From IMG/VR virus record IMGVR_UViG_3300019132_000069, positions 1-26,171 of that record: a stretch of 26,171 nucleotides of DNA. One strand, 5' to 3'. The position numbers were made by a program, and so were the translations under genes. Under the pieces are notes generated by a model that saw only the letters and a list, made by a program, of their open reading frames with translations, was not told where the DNA came from and ran no database searches. Shown piece after piece: positions 21,490 through 26,171 of this stretch. This stretch comes from a virus. Numbering within the stretch: the first letter of the stretch is position 1; each line of letters opens with the position of its first letter.

Positions 21490-21510
21490 GCGTCTCCTGA
21501 CGTCTTTTTT
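21490..21510 (+). terminator. Possible weak terminator after the tail fibre gene block
   Basis: A short hairpin CGTC-TCCT-GACG (21491-21502) is followed by TC and six T residues (21505-21510), 23 bases after the DUF4376 stop. The stem has only 4-5 pairs, so termination may be partial. The T run is the clearest part. Confidence 0.35.
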
Positions 21511-21531
21511 GCCATGCATCACGAGGACACC

Positions 21532-21720
21532 ATGACCACCGAGACACTCGGGCGGGCGCTTTCGCTCGGGAATCACATGGCAGGAAAAAGCCCCGTCGGG
21601 ATCTGGCTGAACGGGGCTGAGTCAGCGGAGGCAGAGCCAAGGAGTTGGCTGTGGGTTGCGGGAAAGGCCTCCGCACTGAGTCAACCCAACATCTTCGATT
21701 TGGTTCCAAGTAAATCCTGA
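21532..21720 (+). CDS. Doubtful small ORF in the pre-endolysin gap
   Basis: A 62-codon frame from ATG 21532 (ATG 21514 is in frame) to TGA 21718-21720. GAGGA (21523-21527) lies four bases before the ATG. The first 15 codons have GC-rich third positions, but from about 21590 the frame runs through strong inverted repeats, and its protein (KSPVGIWLNGAESAEAEPRS) resembles nothing I know. It may be a real small gene whose message is structured, or simply an accident of the structured RNA. Confidence 0.25.
   Translation: MTTETLGRALSLGNHMAGKSPVGIWLNGAESAEAEPRSWLWVAGKASALSQPNIFDLVPSKS
21589..21687. ncRNA. Candidate structured RNA before the endolysin gene
   Basis: The segment holds three nested or linked helices. 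AGCCCCGT/ACGGGGCT (21589-21596 with 21611-21618) is the first. GCGGAGGC/GCCTCCGC (21625-21632 with 21667-21674) is the second. It encloses hairpin AGCCAA-GGAG-TTGGCT (21635-21650). The TGAGTCA copies flanking the second helix (21618-21624 and 21677-21683) could extend it with one mismatch and a two-base bulge. GGGTTG (21653-21658) can also pair with CAACCC (21682-21687), making a pseudoknot. On the minus strand the first helix is followed by a TTTTT run (21585-21589 in + numbering), like a terminator for an RNA read leftwards. Which strand is used is unknown. The rest of 21468-21855 shows only a small inverted repeat (GGCGGT/ACCGCC, 21737-21773) and a leader for the endolysin. Confidence 0.45.
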
Positions 21721-21855
21721 TAAGTAGCTGAGATATGGCGGTTTTCTTGGATTTTGCCATGGGGCTCACCGCCACCAATGAACTTTGGTCGAGCGCTCCC
21801 GCTCCGCTGGGCAGCCTCTGACCCCTTCTAAGCCTCACAACTGAAAGATCTACTC

Positions 21856-22512
21856 ATGGCTGTAGAAAACTTCGGCGAGTCGCTGACGCGCGTCCTTAAA
21901 CATGAAGGGGGCTGGTCAGATCACCCCAAAGACCCAGGCGGAGCGACGAACCGCGGGATCACCCTCGCCACCCTGAGCACCTGGCGGGGCCGGAAGGTGA
22001 CAAAGGCTGAAGTCAAGGCGCTCACAGTTGAAGAGGCTGGGGCCATCTACAGGGCGAATTACTGGAACGTTGTTAAGGGCGATGACCTTCCTGCCGGAGT
22101 CGACTTCGCTGTGTTCGACTTCGCGGTGAATTCGGGCCCTGCTCGAGCAGCGAGGCACCTTCAGGCGTTGGTCGGAACGGCAGCAGACGGCGTGATCGGA
22201 CCCAAAACCCTGGCTGCCGTCAAAGCCAAAGACCCGAAGGATCTCGTCCGAAGTCTTACACGGTCTCGGCTCGATTTTCTCTCTCGCCTCGACACCTGGC
22301 CCATCTTCGGCAAGGGGTGGCGAGCCCGCGTGCTTGATGTGGAGAAAGCGGCCCTTGCCATGGCCGGGGAGGCACCCGCACCTGTGCCGATCCCGCCGCC
22401 ACCTGACATAGAACCTGCCCCGGTTCCCGTTTCCCAGCCCGCCACTTCAGGCGGGTTTTTCTTTGTCACCCTCAAGAACTTCCTTGAGGCTCTGTTCGGA
22501 AGGAAGGCCTGA
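21856..22512 (+). CDS. Endolysin (GH108-type N-acetylmuramidase with PG-binding domain)
   Basis: A 218-residue cell-wall hydrolase that releases progeny phage. The catalytic domain (1-90) carries the family motif LKHEGGWSDHPKDPGGATNRGIT, with catalytic Glu17. A peptidoglycan-binding part follows (95-165, GTAADGVIGPKTLAAV, then RSLTRSRLDFL). There is no N-terminal signal peptide, so it should need a holin. The C-terminus is unusual: a Pro-rich linker (about 175-198) and then GGFFFVTLKNFLEALFGRKA, an amphipathic segment that may touch the membrane. GAAAGA (21843-21848) is the ribosome site. The next gene starts on its stop codon. Confidence 0.93.
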   Translation: MAVENFGESLTRVLKHEGGWSDHPKDPGGATNRGITLATLSTWRGRKVTKAEVKALTVEEAGAIYRANYWNVVKGDDLPAGVDFAVFDFAVNSGPARAARHLQALVGTAADGVIGPKTLAAVKAKDPKDLVRSLTRSRLDFLSRLDTWPIFGKGWRARVLDVEKAALAMAGEAPAPVPIPPPPDIEPAPVPVSQPATSGGFFFVTLKNFLEALFGRKA

Positions 22513-22988
22513 TGCCTCCCATCATCGGATTGTTGCTCCAGTATGCTCCCGATCTGATCGGGGTGTTTGCCGGCGAGAAGGCGGGGCAGGCCATCGGGAA
22601 GGTGGCCGATACTGCGAAAGTCGTGTTCGGGACGGATGACCCGGCCGCCGTGCAGCGTGCGATTACCGTCGATCCGAAGCTGGCCGAGGCTTTCGCCGAG
22701 CAGGCACGTCAGGCACTCGCCTACATGCTCCAGGCGAACCAGGCGCAGTCGGCCCTCGCCCTGGCCGAGGCCGGGAAGAGTTTTTGGCATTCCGGCTGGC
22801 GGCCGGCGCTGTCCTGGCTGCTGATCTTCATGTGGCTCTGGAATGTCTGCGTCGGGTGGTCGGTTCAGGTTCTGTCCGGCATTCCGGTCCCGATCATCCC
22901 GTGGGAACACCTTCTGGGCTTCTCGGGCTTGTGGCTCGCGATCTACGGCGGCGGCCACACCCTCAAGAGCATCATGGGAGGGCGCTAG
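22512..22988 (+). CDS. Holin, GTA-type three-TM family
   Basis: A 158-residue membrane protein that would form the lesion letting the endolysin out. The N-terminus is amphipathic or hydrophobic (MPPIIGLLLQYAPDLIGVFAG). Two strong C-terminal membrane segments follow, about 99-122 (ALSWLLIFMWLWNVCVGWSV) and 131-150 (GFSGLWLAIYGG). This corresponds to the three-TM holin family first seen in the Rhodobacter gene transfer agent. Residues 25-90 are a charged helical part. It begins on the endolysin stop codon (TGATG), behind a strong AAGGAAGG ribosome site. Confidence 0.85.
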   Translation: MPPIIGLLLQYAPDLIGVFAGEKAGQAIGKVADTAKVVFGTDDPAAVQRAITVDPKLAEAFAEQARQALAYMLQANQAQSALALAEAGKSFWHSGWRPALSWLLIFMWLWNVCVGWSVQVLSGIPVPIIPWEHLLGFSGLWLAIYGGGHTLKSIMGGR

Positions 22989-22990
22989 CC

Positions 22991-23356
22991 ATGACCGAAC
23001 CCGCCACGATCCTTGGTCTGAAGGCTGGATTGCTCGTCAGTGCTGGCACAGGCGGCATCGTCGCCGTGGTGCGCACTCGCGGCCCCTGGTGGATGCGCCT
23101 GATGAGTGGCTTCTCGGGGGCGGCGGTGTCCTATTACTGGGCACCCCTCGTCGCCCCGGTGGCGGAGATCGCCATGGAGCGTGGGGTCGAGTGGGCGCTT
23201 GGCGCGCGGATAGATCTCGACAGCGCCGGCGTGCTCTCGGCCGTCGGCCTGATGATCGGTTCGACCGGGCTGGTCCTGCCGCAGATGCTCGTCGACGTGC
23301 TGCGGGGCGAGCGCACCTTGCCGCTGCTGAAGCAGCGCCCGAAACTGGAAGCCTGA
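22991..23356 (+). CDS. Second small membrane protein of the lysis cassette
   Basis: 121 residues from ATG 22991, two bases after the holin gene. A longer in-frame opening overlaps the holin and is discarded. It has three likely membrane segments: about 8-25 (GLLVSAGTGGIVAVV), 37-58 (GFSGAAVSYYWAPLV) and 77-98 (VLSAVGLMIGSTGLVLPQML). The C-terminus is basic (QRPKLEA). It may be a second holin, an antiholin or a pinholin. It lacks the coiled coil of an Rz-like spanin, and no spanin pair is apparent in this window. Function not known. Confidence 0.72.
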   Translation: MTEPATILGLKAGLLVSAGTGGIVAVVRTRGPWWMRLMSGFSGAAVSYYWAPLVAPVAEIAMERGVEWALGARIDLDSAGVLSAVGLMIGSTGLVLPQMLVDVLRGERTLPLLKQRPKLEA

Positions 23357-23358
23357 CC

Positions 23359-24651
23359 ATGAAACGATCACCCAAACCTGTCCAGGGCCGGCACATCGAC
23401 CCTGTGGTCGAGGCTGAGTTGGAGCGCCGGGTCCGCGCGGGCGAGATTCCGGCGCATGCGGCTGATGCCCTCGGGGTCGGCCGCCGTTCGGCCTGGCGCA
23501 TTGCCAAACGGATAGCCGAGGCAATGCCGGAGACTGCCGATCCGGCGTCCTCCGGGGCTTTCCGCCTCGGCGGGTCCGCTGCGGACCGCCGGGTCGTCGC
23601 GCTCGAAGACGAAAACAAACGTCTCAAGAAGGAGCTGCGGGAGGTCCACCGCGCCGAGCTCACCGAGGAGAGCGTGCGCGCCATCCTCGGGCGGATGGCC
23701 GCTGCCCCGACCGCACCGCCGGACTGGCTGCTATCGCCGGCGAAAGCCAAGACCAACCGGACGCCGGAGGTGCCGGCGACGATCTGGTCGGACTGGCATC
23801 TTGGTGAGGTCGTATCCCACGCCGAGACCAATGGCCTCAACGTTTACGACATCGAGACGGCAGGGGCCCGTGTGCGCCGCCTGGTTGATGCCACAGTGCA
23901 TTTGTGCCGCCACCATGGCCCGGGCCGCTATCCCGGCATCGTGGTCAATCTTTTGGGCGACTTCGTCTCGGGCGGGCTGCATCCCGAGCTCGCCAAGACC
24001 GATGCTGAGGAATCGATCCCGTCGGCGCTGCGGGCGCGCGATCTGATCGTCTGGGGGTTGGAGACGTTGGCGGCCGAATTCGGCCGCGTCTATGTGCCGT
24101 GCGCCTCGGGGAATCATGGCCGCGCGACGCTCAAGCCGGAACACAAGCGCTACGTCTTCAAGAACTACGACTGGCTGATCTATCAGCTCCTCGCCCGGCA
24201 TTTCGATGGGCGGAAAGACATCCACTTCGACATCCCGGAATCGAACGAGGTGTACTACCGGATCTACAACCAGCGCTATCTCGCCATGCATGGTGATCAG
24301 CTCGGTGTGAAGGGTGGCGACGGCATCATCGGTGCGATCGGCCCGATCATGCGCGGCGAGGTCAAGACTCGCGGACAGGCGACCTCGTCAGGACGGGACT
24401 ACGACATCCTGCTGATGGGACACTGGCACCAGGAGCTGTGGCTACCGCGTGCCATCGTGGCCAACTCGATCAAGGGCTTCGACGAGTTCGCCAAGAACGT
24501 GCTGCGGGCGCCGCCGAGCGAGCCGTCGCAACCACTGTGGTTCGTCCATCCCAAGCGCGGCATCACCAGTCGCTGGAGCGTGAAGGTCGAAGAGCCACGA
24601 GCAGGGCAAGGCATGGGCTGGGTCTCGCTACCGGAAAGGGAGGCGGCATGA
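23359..24651 (+). CDS. Metallophosphoesterase with N-terminal helix-turn-helix
   Basis: 430 residues from ATG 23359. All five calcineurin-type metallophosphoesterase motifs are present: SDWH (144-147), GDFVSGG (200-206), GNHGR (251-255), MHGDQ (310-314) and GHWH (354-357). The enzyme should therefore bind two metal ions and cleave a phosphoester; the substrate cannot be read. The N-terminal ~60 residues look like a DNA-binding helix-turn-helix (AHAADALGVGRRSAWRIAK). Residues 75-110 form a short coiled coil (LEDENKRLKKELREVHRAE). The fusion suggests a DNA substrate, but this is inference. It overlaps the next gene by four bases. Confidence 0.85.
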   Translation: MKRSPKPVQGRHIDPVVEAELERRVRAGEIPAHAADALGVGRRSAWRIAKRIAEAMPETADPASSGAFRLGGSAADRRVVALEDENKRLKKELREVHRAELTEESVRAILGRMAAAPTAPPDWLLSPAKAKTNRTPEVPATIWSDWHLGEVVSHAETNGLNVYDIETAGARVRRLVDATVHLCRHHGPGRYPGIVVNLLGDFVSGGLHPELAKTDAEESIPSALRARDLIVWGLETLAAEFGRVYVPCASGNHGRATLKPEHKRYVFKNYDWLIYQLLARHFDGRKDIHFDIPESNEVYYRIYNQRYLAMHGDQLGVKGGDGIIGAIGPIMRGEVKTRGQATSSGRDYDILLMGHWHQELWLPRAIVANSIKGFDEFAKNVLRAPPSEPSQPLWFVHPKRGITSRWSVKVEEPRAGQGMGWVSLPEREAA

Positions 24652-24998
24652 CGGATCGGATTGCTGTCGCTGACGAACACGGGCGCAAGGATGATTGTGG
24701 CAAGCCGACTTTCGACTTGTTGCCCTTCGAGGCCTTGGCGGAGGTACAGCGCGTTCTCGATTTCGGGGCCCAGAAATATGAGGCTTGGAACTGGGCGCGC
24801 GGGATGAAGTGGCTCCGCCTCTGGAATGCGTGCATGCGCCACCTATGGGCATGGGTGCGGGGTGAGGATCTGGATCCGGAATCTGGTCTGTCACACTTGG
24901 CGCACGCTACATGCTGCCTTTTGTTCCTGCTAACCTATACGAAAGTGGGGTCCGGTGAGGATGATCGCCAAAGGGGACCGATGTTTGCGACACGATAG
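24648..24998 (+). CDS. dATP/dGTP diphosphohydrolase-like protein (DUF5664)
   Basis: 116 residues from ATG 24648 (ATGA overlap with the metallophosphoesterase). It matches the dATP/dGTP diphosphohydrolase N-terminal family (DUF5664): KPTFDLLPFEALAEVQRVLDFGAQKYEAWNW, with long runs split by conserved charged residues, then MRHLWAWVRGEDLDPESG and LSHLAHATCCLLFLLTYTK. These helical MazG-like proteins are thought to hydrolyse dNTPs; relatives occur in phages with modified genomes. Nothing else here points to base modification. It is probably a nucleotide-pool enzyme. Its C-terminus (SGEDDRQRGPMFATR) is variable in such proteins. Confidence 0.8.
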   Translation: MTDRIAVADEHGRKDDCGKPTFDLLPFEALAEVQRVLDFGAQKYEAWNWARGMKWLRLWNACMRHLWAWVRGEDLDPESGLSHLAHATCCLLFLLTYTKVGSGEDDRQRGPMFATR

Positions 24999-25016
24999 CG
25001 AGGTGCTATAGGAAGC

Positions 25017-26171
25017 GTGACATCTTTAGGTAGACCTCTGAATATGCCTGTTCTAACCGAACCAGAACTACAAAAAGCTATTGCTTCGAGGGAAATTGGC
25101 GCGGTTGCTATTGATACGAGTGTCATCGATCATTACCAAACGAACCTCGAATTTAAGCTGCTGAGGAGCCTTGAGCAGTTCAAGAGAACCGGGATTTCAG
25201 TGCTACTGTCCGAAGTGGTTTTGGGCGAAGTCAACTCACATCTCGTCCGAAAGAATAATGAAACAAAGAACAAGCTTCACACAGCACTGAATCAGTTCTC
25301 AAGAAATTGGAAATTGGACCCCAAGCGTTTGGAGGCTGTATCCAAGGAGCTGGCCGTTGATGAGCCAGCTGCGTTCGCCGCAGCACAGATAAACGCGTAT
25401 GTCTCCCACATCGGGGCTGAAATCGTCAAAGCTGAGGGTAATGTTTCCTTATCTGACATTCTCTCAATGTACTTCTCTAACTCAGCTCCTTTCTCTACGG
25501 CTGAGAAGAAAAAGAATGAATTTCCTGATGCGTTCGCTCTTTGCTCCCTAGAGGCATGGGGCAGAAACAAGAATAAGAAGGTCATTGTTGTCAGTAGGGA
25601 TTCCGACTGGCAAAAATATGCCGAACAATCTGATTGGCTCGTCCACATACGAGATCTGCCGGTATGCCTCAACCTCTTCAACGAGGACGAAGTATTCATC
25701 GCATCTCGCGTCATGAAAATGCTGATTGATGGTCAAGCGACCGGTGTGTTGAAAGCTATCAGAGATGCTGTGGAGCAAGAAGTCGAGAGTACCGACTTCC
25801 ATGTCGAGGCAGATTCACCATTCTATTTCAGTGCAAGCGCCGCGTATGCAAGGTTTCTAGACCTGACGATAGAAGACGGGGAACCTTTAGTTATTGAAGC
25901 TGATGCGGAGGTTTTGACGATTCAGGTCCGTGCCCAGGCGCAAATAGAAGCGAATGCAGACTTCGACTTCACAATGCGGGATGGCATCGATCGGGACTAC
26001 GTCTCTATTGGCTCCTCGTCACATAGCGTAAGGCATTGGATCGATGTCTCCGCATTTGTGACAGTAGATCGGAAATTTGATGGTGAGCCAGGTCTGGTCG
26101 ATCTCGATATCGATATCGGATTTCCCACTGTCGAGTTCGGTATTGTCGAACCAGTTTGGGATGCTGACTAG
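25017..26171 (+). CDS. PIN-domain protein (DUF4935-like), probable cargo gene
   Basis: A 384-residue protein. The N-terminal ~205 residues form a PIN nuclease domain with its acidic residues: Asp33 (AIDTSVID), Glu66/Glu71 (SEVVLGEV), Asp171 (FPDAFAL) and Asp195/197 (SRDSDW). PIN domains are Mg-dependent RNases, so an RNase is likely. The C-terminal part (about 240-384) is beta-rich and acidic (DLDIDIGFPTVEFG) and unrecognised. Start GTG 25017 follows GGAAG at one base, with GAGGTG (25000-25005) further away; ATG 25044 (residue 10) is a possible alternative. The DNA is more AT-rich than the rest of the window. No antitoxin-like partner is visible. It ends at the window's last base. Confidence 0.75.
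   Translation: MTSLGRPLNMPVLTEPELQKAIASREIGAVAIDTSVIDHYQTNLEFKLLRSLEQFKRTGISVLLSEVVLGEVNSHLVRKNNETKNKLHTALNQFSRNWKLDPKRLEAVSKELAVDEPAAFAAAQINAYVSHIGAEIVKAEGNVSLSDILSMYFSNSAPFSTAEKKKNEFPDAFALCSLEAWGRNKNKKVIVVSRDSDWQKYAEQSDWLVHIRDLPVCLNLFNEDEVFIASRVMKMLIDGQATGVLKAIRDAVEQEVESTDFHVEADSPFYFSASAAYARFLDLTIEDGEPLVIEADAEVLTIQVRAQAQIEANADFDFTMRDGIDRDYVSIGSSSHSVRHWIDVSAFVTVDRKFDGEPGLVDLDIDIGFPTVEFGIVEPVWDAD

Noticed and set aside
21625-21674. A tRNA-like 8-bp outer stem with an inner hairpin.
   Set aside because: Only 50 bases lie between the stem ends; there is no T-arm, anticodon arm or CCA, so it is not a tRNA.
21662-21750. A hammerhead-like CTGATAA and a GAAA near the structured region.
   Set aside because: The hammerhead core CTGANGA is not matched and the elements are in the wrong order.
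21470-21838. A minus-strand frame (122 codons) opposite the structured region.
   Set aside because: Its protein is Arg/Pro-rich and irregular, and the terminator-like hairpin on that strand lies inside it.
1-26171. CRISPR arrays, insertion sequences, rRNA or tRNA genes and attachment sites.
   Set aside because: No regularly spaced repeats, transposase genes, terminal repeats or RNA gene signatures were seen on either strand.

Overview
The window is the late (morphogenesis and lysis) region of a tailed phage or prophage with a contractile tail. Almost everything lies on the + strand in tightly packed, often overlapping genes (ATGA or TGATG junctions). The DNA is GC-rich with strong third-position GC bias, which is why long antisense shadow frames exist. 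DUF2793-like tail-fibre text, a GTA-type three-TM holin and the overall protein style suggest an alphaproteobacterial host. That is an inference. No integrase, repressor or host gene is present, so prophage and free phage cannot be told apart.

Layout. 1-762: an unrecognised protein. 759-840: a promoter-like sequence followed at once by a strong hairpin terminator, as in a Q-controlled late switch. 855-1430: a lambda Z-like tail completion protein in an unexpected place. 1431-1600: a possible packaging site. 1560-8694: a lambda/HK97-type head module (small and large terminase, gpW-like joiner, portal, S78-type prohead protease, gpT-like major capsid protein with an odd hydrophobic N-terminus, cement protein). 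8699-9852: putative connector and tail terminator. 9860-19854: a Mu-like contractile tail (DUF2635/gp38, sheath, tube, tail assembly chaperone with a -1 frameshift extension, tape measure, gpN in two pieces, gpP hub, gp45 spike, gp46, gp47, gp48). 19854-21467: tail fibre and a DUF4376 fibre-associated protein. 21468-21855: a non-coding or weakly coding stretch rich in secondary structure. 21856-23356: lysis cassette (GH108-type endolysin and two membrane proteins). 23359-24998: an HTH-metallophosphoesterase coupled to a dATP/dGTP diphosphohydrolase-like protein. 25017-26171: a visibly more AT-rich PIN-domain gene, probably a cargo gene.

The head is built by portal, protease, capsid and cement proteins and filled by the GpA-type terminase. 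The sheath, tube, tape measure and chaperone build the tail on a Mu-like baseplate. The fibre binds the host, and the endolysin/holin genes release progeny. The genes that do not fit this plan are the most interesting: a minus-strand three-TM protein gene inside the tail operon (12046-12351), the structured segment before the endolysin, the capsid protein's signal-peptide-like start, and the PIN gene. The clearest feature that simple ORF calling misses is the frameshifted chaperone at 12362-12798, which has a slippery heptamer, a GC hairpin and a -1 frame running to the tape-measure start.
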